Origin: Azonexus sp.
GTDB lineage: Bacteria > Pseudomonadota > Gammaproteobacteria > Burkholderiales > Rhodocyclaceae
Direction: 5' to 3'
Length of the DNA: 64,000 nucleotides
NCBI RefSeq assembly: GCF_023150235.1
Contig: NZ_JAKLLH010000010.1
Span: forward strand, 62,001-126,000
Below, piece after piece: positions 40,134 to 50,271 of the stretch. Each line of letters opens with the position of its first letter. Position 1 is the first letter of the stretch. The position numbers and the translations under genes are program-made. The notes below the pieces were generated by a model. It ran no database searches. It saw only the letters and a list, made by a program, of their open reading frames with translations, and was not told the origin of the DNA.

Positions 40134-41376
40134 TGACGAAGTCGGAATCCGCGAACTGCTGTCGGAAATCCTGATCGACGAGGGTTACGACGTGCGGCTC
40201 GCGGAAAATGCCGGTGCCGCGCGCCGCTTGCGTAACGAGCTGCGGCCGGATCTGGTCCTGCTCGATATCTGGATGCCGGACATGGACGGTATTTCGCTGC
40301 TCAAGGAGTGGCATGCCGCCGGGCACCTGACCATGCCGGTGGTGATGATGTCCGGGCACGGAACCATCGATACCGCCGTCGAGGCTACCCGTTTTGGTGC
40401 CTGCGATTTTCTGGAAAAGCCGATTGCCCTGCAAAAACTGCTGTCGACCGTGCAAAAGGCCCTGAAACACGATAAGCCGGTACAGCGCCCGCCGCTGACC
40501 TTGGAGGCTTTTGCCCGTGCCGGCTTTGTTCGGGAGTTTCGCCGCCGCCTCGAACAGGCGGCAGCGCGGACCTCGTCCCTGCTGCTCAAGGGAGTTACCG
40601 GCGGCATGGCAGAAATCTGTGCCCGTACCTTGCAGGCGGCGCGTGCGCCCTGGCTCGACCTGACCACGCTGAGCAGCGCCCTCACCCAGGAAATGCTGGA
40701 AAAGCTCGCCGGTGGCGTGATCTTCGTTCCGGACCTGGCGGCGTTGGGGAAGATGCAGCAGATGAATCTGTCTTTCGCCCTGGATCGACTGGAAAAGCAG
40801 CATCTCCTGTTGATTGCCGCCACGGGGACACCGTTGCCGGTGCTGGCCGAGTCGGGTTGGGACAGTAAATTGCTGGCTCGCCTCGGGGAAATCTGGGTCG
40901 CCTTGCCGGCGGTGGCCGGGCATGTCGACGATGTGCCGGAAATCGCCAATTTGCTGCTCAGCAATTTCATCGAGCGCGGCGAGGTGCCGCTGCGGCGTTT
41001 TTCCACCGCTGCGCTGAATGCCCTGCGGACCTTGCCCTGGCATAAATGGTCGGAGGCCGGCTGGGGCGAGTTGTACACCCTGGTGCGCAATCTGGCACTG
41101 ACCTCGCTCGACGAGGAAATTGGCGCCGAAGACGTGCTCCGGGTGATGCCGGCGCAGGCTGTGGCCGATGCTGGGGAAACCTTGTTGCTGCCCCTGCTCG
41201 ACCAGCCGCTGCGCGACGCGCGCGACGCTTTTGAAAAACTATACTTCGAGCATCATCTGCGGCGCGAAGGCGGCAACATGACTCGTCTGGCCGAACGTTC
41301 CGGTCTCGAACGCACGCATCTTTACCGCAAGCTCAAGCAGCTGGGCGTGGTGCTCGGCAAGCGGGGCGAGGATTAG
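40111..41376 (+). CDS. ntrX: NtrX-type response regulator with degenerate AAA+ domain
   Basis: A 421-residue regulator. The receiver is intact (VDDEVGIRE, LLDIWMPDMDG, FLEKPI). The middle domain, residues about 135-350, lacks the Walker A GESGTGKE and the sigma-54 loop GAFTGA of NtrC-like proteins; VTGGMAEICARTL stands where the P-loop should be. The C-terminus has a Fis-type helix-turn-helix (MTRLAERSGLERTHLYRKLKQLG). It therefore binds DNA but probably cannot hydrolyse ATP or activate sigma-54 promoters. A palindrome half-site lies at 40443-40452. Confidence 0.88.
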   Translation: MAIILVVDDEVGIRELLSEILIDEGYDVRLAENAGAARRLRNELRPDLVLLDIWMPDMDGISLLKEWHAAGHLTMPVVMMSGHGTIDTAVEATRFGACDFLEKPIALQKLLSTVQKALKHDKPVQRPPLTLEAFARAGFVREFRRRLEQAAARTSSLLLKGVTGGMAEICARTLQAARAPWLDLTTLSSALTQEMLEKLAGGVIFVPDLAALGKMQQMNLSFALDRLEKQHLLLIAATGTPLPVLAESGWDSKLLARLGEIWVALPAVAGHVDDVPEIANLLLSNFIERGEVPLRRFSTAALNALRTLPWHKWSEAGWGELYTLVRNLALTSLDEEIGAEDVLRVMPAQAVADAGETLLLPLLDQPLRDARDAFEKLYFEHHLRREGGNMTRLAERSGLERTHLYRKLKQLGVVLGKRGED

Positions 41377-41607
41377 TAGCCCGCCAGGCGGACGGTATCG
41401 CCGGGAGGAGCCGGCTTTGGGGGCATGCAGGGAGAGCGTGTGCCTGGAAAAGCCGGGGTTAACGCAGATTGTGCGGATCAAAAACGGATGACGCGGATTT
41501 CATGGGCTGCTCCGGCCACTTGTCCGGGGGCGATACGGCCGTTGCCGGCCAGCCTTTGAAAAGTTGCTGCTTATCCGTGGCATTTTTATCCAAATGGGGG
41601 TTTCAGG
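41377..41607. other. Spacer between ntrX and trkA
   Basis: 231 bases. It contains AACGCAGATT...AACGGATGACGCGGATTT at about 41461-41500, similar to a second spacer at 50113-50143. No gene or clear terminator. Confidence 0.4.
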
Positions 41608-43041
41608 ATGAAAGTGATCATTCTCGGTGCCGGCCAGGTCGGCGCCAGTGTGGCCGAAGGCCTGGTTTCGGAAGAAAACGACATCACCATCGTCGACCAG
41701 GACGCGGCGCGGCTGGCGCAGTTGCAGGACCGGCTCGACTTGCGCACGGTGGTTGGCAATGCCGCGACGCCCTCGGTACTCCGGAATGCCGGCGCCGAAG
41801 ATGCCGACATGGTGATTGCCGTGACCCAGAGCGACCAGTCCAACTTGGTGGCCTGCAAACTCGCGCACAGCATCTTCAACATTCCGACGCGGATCGCCCG
41901 CTTGCGTTCGCATGATTTCCTGTCCGACGCCAGCTTGTTGTCGACGGACAATTTCGCCGTCGATTTCGCCCTCTGCCCGGAGCAGGTGATTACCGACTAC
42001 ATCTGTCGCCTGATCGAGTTTCCCGAAGCCTTGCAGGCGCTGCAGTTTGCCAAGGGGCGCCTCAGCCTGGTGGCGGTGCGCGCCTACGAAGGAGGGCTGA
42101 TGGTCGGCCGGCCGATCCGGGAAATGCGCGAGCACCTGCCTTGGGGCATGGAGGCGAGGATTGCGGCGATTTTCCGGCGCGATCAGCCGGTGGCTCCCGA
42201 TGGCGATACCTTGATCGAGGATGGCGACGAAATTTTCCTGCTGGCGGCGGCTGAAACCATTCGCCCCGTGCTGCGCCAGTTGCGACGGATGATGAATCCG
42301 GTACAGCGGATCATGATTGCCGGCGGCGGCAACATCGGCTTGCGCCTGGCGCGCACCCTGGAAAAACGTTACGAGCTCAAGGTGGTCGAGAATCGGCGCG
42401 AGCGCGCCGAATTCCTGGCCAACGAGCTGGACGAAGCCCTGGTCTTGCTCGGCGATGCCACCGACGAGGATCTGCTGGAGCAGGAGAACATTCGCGAAAT
42501 GGACCTCTTCCTGGCCATGACCAACGACGATGAGGACAACATCATGGCCGGGAGCCTGGCCAAGCGTCTCGGCTGCAAGCGGGTGGTCGCGCTGATCAAC
42601 CGCCGTGCCTACGCCGAGATGATCGAAGGCGGGCCGATCGATATCGGGATTTCGCCGGCGCAGGTCTCGATCGGGACCTTGCTCGCGCACGTCCGCCACG
42701 GCGATGTCGCCGAGGTGCATTCGCTGCGCCGGGGAGCGGCCGAAGCCCTGGAAATCGTCGCCCACGGCGATCCGGCGACTTCCAAGATCGTCGGCAAGCG
42801 GATCGATCAGATTGACTGGCCGGCCGGCGCCACGGCTGCGGCCCTGGTGCGCAATTTCGACAAGGCGGTGATCGTCGGTCAGACCGACGACTGGACTTCG
42901 ATCACCCGCTACGGCGAAGTGGTGATTGCGCATCACGATACGGTGATCGAGGCCGGCGACCATGTGATTGTCTTCTGCACCAGCAAGAAGCTGGTGAAGA
43001 AGGTCGAGAAGCTGTTTGAAGTTGGTTTTCACTTTTTTTAG
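41608..43041 (+). CDS. trkA: Trk potassium-uptake regulatory subunit TrkA
   Basis: A 477-residue cytosolic protein with two NAD-binding RCK domains (VIILGAGQVGASVAEGL near residue 3 and IMIAGGGNIGLRLARTLEK near residue 235), each followed by a TrkA_C domain. It gates TrkH by nucleotide binding. The stop is followed within 3-9 bases by the trkH start. GGGGGTTTCAGG precedes the ATG. Confidence 0.96.
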   Translation: MKVIILGAGQVGASVAEGLVSEENDITIVDQDAARLAQLQDRLDLRTVVGNAATPSVLRNAGAEDADMVIAVTQSDQSNLVACKLAHSIFNIPTRIARLRSHDFLSDASLLSTDNFAVDFALCPEQVITDYICRLIEFPEALQALQFAKGRLSLVAVRAYEGGLMVGRPIREMREHLPWGMEARIAAIFRRDQPVAPDGDTLIEDGDEIFLLAAAETIRPVLRQLRRMMNPVQRIMIAGGGNIGLRLARTLEKRYELKVVENRRERAEFLANELDEALVLLGDATDEDLLEQENIREMDLFLAMTNDDEDNIMAGSLAKRLGCKRVVALINRRAYAEMIEGGPIDIGISPAQVSIGTLLAHVRHGDVAEVHSLRRGAAEALEIVAHGDPATSKIVGKRIDQIDWPAGATAAALVRNFDKAVIVGQTDDWTSITRYGEVVIAHHDTVIEAGDHVIVFCTSKKLVKKVEKLFEVGFHFF

Positions 43042-43044
43042 GCG

Positions 43045-44529
43045 TTGACCGTGAATTCCGTTGCTTCCCCCGCCGATAACCGCTTTGCACCGGTCTTCCG
43101 GGCCTTGGGCATGATCGTCATACTCTTCGGCTTGACCATGCTGCTGCCCCTGGTCTGTTCCTACCTCATGGATGACGGGGCGCAGACCGCTTACGACGAG
43201 GCCTTTGGCCTGACCATGTTTTCGGGCCTCTGGCTCTGGTATCGCTACCGCCGTTGCCGGCGCGAGCTGAACATCCGCGACGGCTTTTTGATGGTGGTGC
43301 TGGTGTGGACCGTGTTACCGGCCTTCGCCGCCATTCCGCTGATGCTACAACTCGGGATCAGCCATACCGATGCCTATTTCGAGGCCGTTTCCGGGCTGAC
43401 CACTACCGGTTCGACGGTGCTGGCCAATATCGACCGCTTGCCGATGTCGATCAACCTCTGGCGGCACCAGCTGGTCTGGGTCGGCGGCATGGGCTTGATC
43501 GTGCTGGCGATTGCGATCCTGCCGCTGCTGGGGATCGGCGGGCGGCAGATGTTCAAGGCGGAAACACCGGGTCCGATGAAGGACAGCAAGATGACGCCGC
43601 GCATCGCCGAAACCGCCAAGGGGCTATGGCTGGTCTATCTCGGGGTGACCGTGGCCTGTCTGTTGAGCTATCGCTGGGCTGGCATGGAGTGGTTCGACGC
43701 GGTCTGCCATACCTTCTCGACCATGGGTCTGGGCGGCTTCTCGACGCACGATGCGAGTTTCGGCCATTTCGATTCGCCTCTGATCGAAGGGATTGCCATT
43801 GTCTTCATGCTCATCGCCGGGATGAATTTCGGCACCCTGTTCCTCGCCGTCAACGGCCGCAGCCTGCGCCCTTACCTGACGGACCCGGAAGCCGTCTGGT
43901 TTATCGGGGTGAGCCTGTTGAGCATTTTCGCGATCGCGATCTACATCTGGAAGGATGGAATGTATGTCGATTTCAATACCGCTCTTCGGCATGCGGCATT
44001 CAACGTCGTTTCCATCGCCACGACTACCGGTTATGCCAGCGTGGACTATGCCTTGTGGCCGATTTTTGCCCCGCTGTGGATGCTGTTCCTGTCGAGTTTC
44101 GTCACCAGCGCCGGATCGACCGGTGGCGGGATCAAGATGATGCGGGCGATCCTGCTCTACAAGCAGGTCTATCGCGAACTGCTGCGGGCGATGCATCCGA
44201 ACGCCGTCTATAACGTGCGGATTGGCGGGCAGGTGGCGCCGCAACCCATCCTCTTCGCGGTCCTCGCCTTCGGCTTCATGTACATGGTCAGCATCGTCTC
44301 GCTGACGCTGCTCCTGGCCTTCACCGGGCTCGACATCGTCACGGCCTTCACCGCCATCGTGGCCAGCGTGAACAATACCGGCCCCGGCCTTGGCTTGGTC
44401 GGGCCGGCAACGACCTACGAAGTACTGGAGGATTTCCAGACCTGGATCTGCATTTTCGCCATGCTGCTCGGGCGCCTGGAGATCTTCACTTTACTGGTGG
44501 TACTGACGCCGGCTTTCTGGCGGAAGTGA
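43045..44529 (+). CDS. trkH: Trk potassium transporter TrkH
   Basis: About 494 residues, ten or so membrane helices ([37 protein letters not shown] and others) with four pore-loop P segments: [32 protein letters not shown] and [12 protein letters not shown]. With TrkA it takes up K+. The start could be TTG 43045 or GTG 43051; the GTG has AGG 8 bases upstream. The codons TTGACCGTG here are a one-base variant of the palindrome half-site. Confidence 0.94.
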   Translation: MTVNSVASPADNRFAPVFRALGMIVILFGLTMLLPLVCSYLMDDGAQTAYDEAFGLTMFSGLWLWYRYRRCRRELNIRDGFLMVVLVWTVLPAFAAIPLMLQLGISHTDAYFEAVSGLTTTGSTVLANIDRLPMSINLWRHQLVWVGGMGLIVLAIAILPLLGIGGRQMFKAETPGPMKDSKMTPRIAETAKGLWLVYLGVTVACLLSYRWAGMEWFDAVCHTFSTMGLGGFSTHDASFGHFDSPLIEGIAIVFMLIAGMNFGTLFLAVNGRSLRPYLTDPEAVWFIGVSLLSIFAIAIYIWKDGMYVDFNTALRHAAFNVVSIATTTGYASVDYALWPIFAPLWMLFLSSFVTSAGSTGGGIKMMRAILLYKQVYRELLRAMHPNAVYNVRIGGQVAPQPILFAVLAFGFMYMVSIVSLTLLLAFTGLDIVTAFTAIVASVNNTGPGLGLVGPATTYEVLEDFQTWICIFAMLLGRLEIFTLLVVLTPAFWRK

Positions 44530-44590
44530 CCTGCGGCCCGGAAAGGCGGATAATTCCGCCTTTCGACTTTTTCCTAGAGCGGAGCCCATT

Positions 44591-45670
44591 GTGAGCCGAC
44601 CCCGCAACGACACCTTCCTGCGTGCCCTCCTCAAGGAGCCGACCGAATACACGCCGCTGTGGCTGATGCGCCAGGCCGGCCGCTATCTGCCTGAGTATTG
44701 CGAGACCCGCAAGCGTGCCGGCAACTTCCTCAATCTGTGCAAGTCGCCGAGCATGGCCTGCGAGGTCACGCTGCAGCCGCTGGCGCGCTACGACCTCGAC
44801 GCCGCGATCCTGTTTTCCGACATCCTCACCGTGCCCGACGCGATGGGCCTCGGCCTCTACTTCGCCGAAGGCGAGGGCCCGCGCTTCGAGCGGCCGCTGC
44901 GCGAGGAATGGGCGATCAACAACCTGACCGCGCCGGACCCCTACGAGCACCTCGGCTACGTGATGGATGCGGTTTCCGAAATCCGCCGTGCGCTGGATAA
45001 CTCGGTGCCGCTGATCGGCTTCTCCGGCAGCCCGTACACGCTCGCCTGCTACATGATCGAAGGCCAGGGTTCGAGCGATTTCCGCCACATCAAGGGGATG
45101 ATGTACAGCCGCCCGGATCTGCTGCACAAGATCCTGTCGGTGACCGCCGATGCCGTGACTGCCTACCTGAACGCCCAGATCGACTGCGGCGCGCAGGCGG
45201 TGATGATCTTCGACACCTGGGGCGGTTCGCTGTCGAACGCGGCCTACCAGGAATTCTCGCTGGCCTACATGCAGCGCATCGTCGCCGGCCTGAAGAAGGA
45301 GGTTGGCAAACCCGGGGACGGCCAGCGCATTCCCAGCATCGTGTTCACCAAGAACGGCGGCCTGTGGCTGGAGAAGATCGCCGCCATCGGCTGCGACGCG
45401 GTCGGCCTCGACTGGACCATCGACATCGGCGAAGCCCGCCGCCGCGTCGGCGACCAGGTCGCGCTGCAAGGCAACCTCGACCCCAACGTGCTGTTCGCAC
45501 CGCCGGAAGTCGTCGCTGCCGAAGCGAAGAAGGTGCTCGACAGCTTTGGCGCTGGCAATACCGGCCACGTCTTCAACCTCGGCCACGGCATTTCGCAATT
45601 CACGCCGCCCGAGAGCGTCACCGCGCTGGTCGAGGCGGTGCACTCGCACAGCCGCACGCTGCGCAAGTAA
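44591..45670 (+). CDS. hemE: Uroporphyrinogen decarboxylase
   Basis: A 359-residue haem-pathway enzyme that removes four carboxyl groups from uroporphyrinogen III. N-terminal [15 protein letters not shown] (substrate arginine loop), [12 protein letters not shown] (catalytic Asp) and [16 protein letters not shown] are diagnostic; LGHGIS is near the C-terminus. Start GTG with CTAGAGCGGAGCC upstream. It is followed by priA in the same direction after 81 bases. Confidence 0.97.
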   Translation: MSRPRNDTFLRALLKEPTEYTPLWLMRQAGRYLPEYCETRKRAGNFLNLCKSPSMACEVTLQPLARYDLDAAILFSDILTVPDAMGLGLYFAEGEGPRFERPLREEWAINNLTAPDPYEHLGYVMDAVSEIRRALDNSVPLIGFSGSPYTLACYMIEGQGSSDFRHIKGMMYSRPDLLHKILSVTADAVTAYLNAQIDCGAQAVMIFDTWGGSLSNAAYQEFSLAYMQRIVAGLKKEVGKPGDGQRIPSIVFTKNGGLWLEKIAAIGCDAVGLDWTIDIGEARRRVGDQVALQGNLDPNVLFAPPEVVAAEAKKVLDSFGAGNTGHVFNLGHGISQFTPPESVTALVEAVHSHSRTLRK

Positions 45671-45751
45671 ACGCACCGGCGCACCGACCGGGACGGGCCT
45701 GCGGCCCTTTCCGGCGGTCGCCGACTGCTTGTTTGCTGGCTTCCGTCCGGC

Positions 45752-47734
45752 ATGCCCGTCCTCCGCGTTGCCCTCGATGTTCCCCTTTACCGGCTGTTTG
45801 ATTATTGGTCGGAATCGGCGTCGACCGTGGATGTCGGCCGCCGGGTGCGGGTGCCCTTCATTCGCGGCGAAAAAATCGGCGTCATCGTCGCCGTCCTCGC
45901 CGAAAGCGAGTGGCCGCGCGAGCAACTGAAGGACGCGCTGGAAATCCTCTGCGACCTGCCGCCGCTGCCGCCCGACTTTCTCGATCTCTGCGCCTTTGCC
46001 GCGACCTATTACCAGGCGCCGCCGGGCGAGGCCCTGCTGCAGGCGTTGCCGGCCGGGCTGAAGAAACTCAACCCCCCCAAGCGCCAGGCTGGCCGCAAAG
46101 CCAAGGCCGCCAAGCCGCTGCCTTCGCCGTCACTGACTGACGAGCAGGTTGCCGCCGTCGCCGCCGTCGAGCCGGGCGGCGGCTTTGCGGTGACCCTGCT
46201 GCACGGCGTCACCGGTAGCGGCAAGACCGAGGTCTACCTGCAGCTGATCGCCAAGGCGTTGGCGCAAGGCCGCCAAGTTTTGCTGCTGGTCCCCGAAATC
46301 AACCTGACGCCGCAGTTGGAAGAGCGGGTGCGCGGACGCTTTGCCGAGGTCGAGGTGGTCGCGCTGCATAGCGAACTCGCCGATGCCGCGCGCGAGCGCC
46401 ACTGGCGGGCGGCTTTTTCCGGCAGCGCCGGGATCGTGCTCGGTACCCGCTTGGCAGTTTTCGCGCCCTTGCCACGGCTCGGGCTGATCATCGTCGATGA
46501 GGAGCACGACCCGTCGTTCAAGCAGCAGGACGGGATGCGCTACTCGGCGCGCGATCTGGCCGTGGTCCGTGCCTGCCAGCGCGATGTCCCGATCCTGCTC
46601 GGTTCGGCAACCCCATCGCTGGAGTCCTGGGCCAATGCCGGGCTCGGCCGCTACCGGCTGCAGACCCTGGCCAAGCGGGCCAATCCGGCGGCGGTGCTGC
46701 CGCAGGTGCGGCTCTACGACACCCGCCGCATGCCCCTGCGCGAGGGCGTCAGCGACGGCCTGCTGGGGGCGATCCGCGAGCGGCTGGAGCGCGGCGAGCA
46801 AAGCCTGGTCTTCCTCAACCGCCGCGGCTACGCGCCGGTGCTGGCTTGCCCGGCCTGCGGCTGGGTCTCGCGCTGCAAGCGCTGCGCCGCCAACCTGGTG
46901 CTGCACCTGGCCGACCGCCGTCTGCGCTGCCACCACTGCGGTTTCGAGCATCGCGTGCCGCCGGCCTGCCCAACCTGCGGCAACCAGGACATCCATCCTT
47001 ACGGGCGCGGCACCCAGCGGCTCGAAGCCTGGCTCGCCGAAACCTTTCCCGGCGCCCGCGTGCTCCGCGTCGACCGCGATTCGGTGAAGAGCCGCAAGCA
47101 GTGGGAGGCGGTGCTCGAACGCATCCACGGCGGCGAGGCCGACATCCTGGTTGGCACCCAGATGCTGGCCAAGGGCCACGATTTCCCGAAGCTGACCCTG
47201 GTCGGCGTGCTCGGCGCCGATTCGGCGTTGTTCGCCGCTGACTGGCGCGCACCGGAGCGGCTTTTTGCGCAGCTGATGCAGGTCGCCGGGCGGGCCGGCC
47301 GGGCGGAGTTGAAGGGCGAGGTGATCGTCCAGACCCAGTACCCGGATCACCCGCTGTTCGCTGCGCTGGTTGCCCACGACTACCCCGGCTTTACCGCCGG
47401 CCAGTTGCGTGAGCGCGAGCAGGCCGGTTTCCCGCCGTATTCCTTCCAGGCCGTGCTGCGTGCCGAGGCGCCGGAGATGGCCGACGCCATCGCCTTTCTC
47501 AAGGCCGCCAGCGGCCTGCCGCCGGTCGCCGAGTTTCCCGACGTGTTGGTCTACGACCCGGTGCCAATGCGCATGGCGCGGTTGGCCAACCTGGAGCGTG
47601 GTCAGCTGCTGGTCGAATCGCATTCGCGGCCGCTGTTGCAGGCCTTCCTGCCGCGCTGGCGCGAGGCGATCGAGCAACTGCGCACGCCGGGCAAGCTGCG
47701 CTGGCATCTCGAAGTCGATCCCTTCGATTTCTGA
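45752..47734 (+). CDS. priA: Primosomal protein N' (replication restart helicase)
   Basis: A 660-residue helicase. The N-terminal 3'-DNA-binding domain starts PVLRVALDVPLYRLFDY; Walker A is LLHGVTGSGKTEVYLQL, the DEEH box is IIVDEEHDPSFKQ, and two zinc-binding clusters are in CPACGWVSRCKRCAANL and CHHCGFEHRVPPACPTCGN. It restarts stalled forks. The half-site GTCGACCGTG (45820-45829) encodes STVDVG in the N-terminal domain. Confidence 0.97.
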   Translation: MPVLRVALDVPLYRLFDYWSESASTVDVGRRVRVPFIRGEKIGVIVAVLAESEWPREQLKDALEILCDLPPLPPDFLDLCAFAATYYQAPPGEALLQALPAGLKKLNPPKRQAGRKAKAAKPLPSPSLTDEQVAAVAAVEPGGGFAVTLLHGVTGSGKTEVYLQLIAKALAQGRQVLLLVPEINLTPQLEERVRGRFAEVEVVALHSELADAARERHWRAAFSGSAGIVLGTRLAVFAPLPRLGLIIVDEEHDPSFKQQDGMRYSARDLAVVRACQRDVPILLGSATPSLESWANAGLGRYRLQTLAKRANPAAVLPQVRLYDTRRMPLREGVSDGLLGAIRERLERGEQSLVFLNRRGYAPVLACPACGWVSRCKRCAANLVLHLADRRLRCHHCGFEHRVPPACPTCGNQDIHPYGRGTQRLEAWLAETFPGARVLRVDRDSVKSRKQWEAVLERIHGGEADILVGTQMLAKGHDFPKLTLVGVLGADSALFAADWRAPERLFAQLMQVAGRAGRAELKGEVIVQTQYPDHPLFAALVAHDYPGFTAGQLREREQAGFPPYSFQAVLRAEAPEMADAIAFLKAASGLPPVAEFPDVLVYDPVPMRMARLANLERGQLLVESHSRPLLQAFLPRWREAIEQLRTPGKLRWHLEVDPFDF

Positions 47735-47792
47735 TCCGGCGGCAGGCATGCTGCTTGCGTGATCTTCCTCCCAGTCACGTTGAGGAGTGATC

Positions 47793-48818
47793 ATGAAAAT
47801 CCAGGAATCCAGCCTGCAATTGCAGGCCAGTCACGACGCCAAGCGGACGCACAAGGTCGAAGAGACGATGCAGCGCGAGTTCCGCCGGGTATTTTCGGAC
47901 TTGAAAGCCGCCGAAGGAGAAAACGCCGAGGCGGCGAAAAAGCGGGTGCAGAAAATGCTGCAGTCCCTGATCGATGCAATCATTGCCGCGGTCGACGGCA
48001 AAAAATGCACAAAATCCGCAAACTTGCCGGAAGCGGCGGAAACCTCCGGGACGGCAAGCGGCAGCGGGGAACTTCCACGCCTGCCGGGGGTGGGTGGGGA
48101 AATCGACTGGCGTTCGACGCGCATCGAATACCTCTACGAAAGCGAGACGAGCCAGGTCTGCGGTCAGGGGCGGGTGGTCTGCAGCGATGGCCGTAGTCTG
48201 GAATTCGAGTTTTCCTTCAGTCGTGCTCGTGAATTCGAAAAAACCTCGCTTGAGCACAGCGAGGGCACGATCAAGTTGCGCGATCCCCTGATTCTGAGTT
48301 TTCCCGGCTGCGCGTCGGAGTTGAGCGAGGAGCGTATCGATTTCGATCTCGATGCCGATGGCCGGGCCGAGCGCATTCCCGCTCTCAATCGCGGTTGCGG
48401 CTTTCTCGTTTTCGACCGCAATGGCAACGGCAAGGCCGATAACGGCAAGGAGCTGTTCGGGGTCGCCAGCGGCGATGGCTTTGCCGACCTGGCCCAGCTC
48501 GATCGCGACGGCAATGGTTGGGTCGATGAAGGCGATCCCGATTTTTCACGTTTGCGGCTGTGGACCGTGGATGGCAGCAAAACCCTGGCCGAAGCCGGGA
48601 TCGGGGCGCTGGCGACGGCGCGGGTGAGCGCACCGTTTTCATTGAAGACGGCGGATAACGCTTTGCTTGGCGAAATCCGCGCTGCCGGCATTTATCTCAG
48701 CGAAACCGGCGAGGCTGGCCGCATGGCGCAGGTCGACCTCGCCGTCGAAGAGACGTCAGCTACCTTGCCGGCGACTGGCGAGAACAAGCCAGGCGAGCGC
48801 CAGCAATTGACCGCCTAG
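47793..48818 (+). CDS. EF-hand-like calcium-binding protein, role unknown
   Basis: A 341-residue protein with no signal peptide. Three Asp-rich loops are visible in the middle: DLDADGRAE, DRNGNGKADNGKE and DRDGNGWVDEGD (residues about 188-245), matching EF-hand/dockerin-type calcium loops. A basic coiled N-terminus (KAAEGENAEAAKKRVQKML) precedes. GAGGAG lies 5 bases before the ATG. Its 3' end overlaps the convergent MFS gene by 63 bases. The family is not recognised further. Confidence 0.75.
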   Translation: MKIQESSLQLQASHDAKRTHKVEETMQREFRRVFSDLKAAEGENAEAAKKRVQKMLQSLIDAIIAAVDGKKCTKSANLPEAAETSGTASGSGELPRLPGVGGEIDWRSTRIEYLYESETSQVCGQGRVVCSDGRSLEFEFSFSRAREFEKTSLEHSEGTIKLRDPLILSFPGCASELSEERIDFDLDADGRAERIPALNRGCGFLVFDRNGNGKADNGKELFGVASGDGFADLAQLDRDGNGWVDEGDPDFSRLRLWTVDGSKTLAEAGIGALATARVSAPFSLKTADNALLGEIRAAGIYLSETGEAGRMAQVDLAVEETSATLPATGENKPGERQQLTA

Positions 48819-50009
48819 AAGGAGCGCAAAGGTCAGGCGGAAGGCGCTGCCGCCTTCCAGGCCGGTGGCGCGCAGGGCATCGACGACAATGCCGATGCCC
48901 CATTGCAGGCCGAAGGCGCCGGCAAAGATGAGCAGGTTGAGGGCGGTGGTGGCGCGGCCGGAGAGTGTCGGCGGGAAGGCTTGCGCCACCAGCGAGTAGG
49001 AGAGATTGGAGAGCGAGAAACAGGCACCCAGTACCGGCCATAGCAAGTAGGCGGCAAAATCCGGCTGGATAACGATGAGAACGAAAATCGCGGTGGCCAC
49101 GCTCATGGCCTGCAAGTACAGCCTGGCCATGCTCACACCCCGGCGTACCAGGGCGGTGGCGAAGAAGCCCATGAACAGGAAACCCGCGAGCATGGCGACG
49201 CTGATCCAGGTCAGGCGGGCGGCGACGGCGGCGGCATCGAGTCCTTCGAGCACCATCAGCCAGCGCGATACCCAGAGGCCCTGAATGGCCATGAATCCAC
49301 CGGTGAAGAAAAATCCCATCGGGGCGTAGCGCCAGAAATGCGGGTGCGAAAAGACCTGGACAACACCGGCCAGTTGCTGACCAAGCCCGGCTGCATGCGT
49401 CTGTTCGTCCTTCTTGTCGGGAACGAAGAGCCAGAGCAGCAGGGCCACGGCGACCGTTGCCACGGCGAGTGCGAGCACGATACTGCGCCAGTTGGCAAAA
49501 CCGAGGGCAAATTCGAGCGGCTTGGCGGCGGCGAGCGCCCCCAGGCCACCCGCCGCCATGACCCAGCCGGTGAGCGAGGCATGGCGTTCTGCCGGGAACC
49601 ACTGGGCAAACGCCTTGAGCGAAGCCATCAGGCAGGCGGAAACGCCGAGACCGATCAAGGCGCGGCCGGCGGCCAGCCCGGCGAGGCCGTCGGCGAGCGC
49701 AAAGCAGAGGGTGCCGCTGGCGGCGATCAGCAGGAGCAGGGCTTCGACCCGGCGTGGTCCGAAGCGGTCGAGCAGGATGCCAAGCGGCAATTGGGCTGCG
49801 CCGAAGGCAAGAAAATAGGTGCTGGTCAGCAGGCCGAGGGCGTTGTCGGGCAATGCCAGCTCACTGGCCAGCACTGGTCCGATGACGGCGTTGGCCGTCC
49901 GGTAGAGGTAGGAGAGGAAATAGCCGGCGGCAAAGGGCAGGAAAAGGCGGAGGTAAAGACGGGTCAGCTGACCGCGGTCCAGGCTCGAGGAGATCATGGG
50001 CAGACGCAA
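48756..50009 (-). CDS. MFS transporter
   Basis: A 417-residue inner-membrane carrier with about 12 membrane helices. The MFS loop 2-3 signature LDRFGPRRVEALL follows the second helix; AGRALIGLGVSACLMASLKAFAQWF, typical of the family, follows. It ends SRRQGS. The substrate cannot be assigned. Tail-to-tail overlap of 63 bases with the preceding gene is unusual. It is followed upstream by a 260-base spacer with no gene. Confidence 0.92.
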   Translation of the reverse strand: MRLPMISSSLDRGQLTRLYLRLFLPFAAGYFLSYLYRTANAVIGPVLASELALPDNALGLLTSTYFLAFGAAQLPLGILLDRFGPRRVEALLLLIAASGTLCFALADGLAGLAAGRALIGLGVSACLMASLKAFAQWFPAERHASLTGWVMAAGGLGALAAAKPLEFALGFANWRSIVLALAVATVAVALLLWLFVPDKKDEQTHAAGLGQQLAGVVQVFSHPHFWRYAPMGFFFTGGFMAIQGLWVSRWLMVLEGLDAAAVAARLTWISVAMLAGFLFMGFFATALVRRGVSMARLYLQAMSVATAIFVLIVIQPDFAAYLLWPVLGACFSLSNLSYSLVAQAFPPTLSGRATTALNLLIFAGAFGLQWGIGIVVDALRATGLEGGSAFRLTFALLLGGQLLALAWLVLASRRQGS

Positions 50010-50271
50010 AGGGGCAAGGGGGAGCGGGAAAGACGCGGGGAGAGGCGCCGGAGGAAGAGCGGATAAGTGGGTGGAGAGAAAGGACGGGTGAATCTGAATA
50101 TCTCATTTCAGAGACAGATTACGTGGATAAACGCGGATTTCTCAGGGGTTTTCCGGGGGGGGCGGGCGGCTGGATATCGGCCTGGACCCCGGAAAACTGG
50201 CCTCGTCGGCGTCGAAGCTGCTTTTTCCAGGGAGAACAGGCGGAAAGAGCGCTCGATGGTCTCGGAGGTGT
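50010..50271. other. Spacer upstream of MFS gene
   Basis: 262 bases with no convincing gene. It contains GACAGATTACGTGGATAA and ACGCGGATTTC at 50112-50142, related to a stretch after ntrX. Confidence 0.4.

Noticed and set aside
46130-47794. 554-aa antisense frame under priA
   Set aside because: Shadow of priA.
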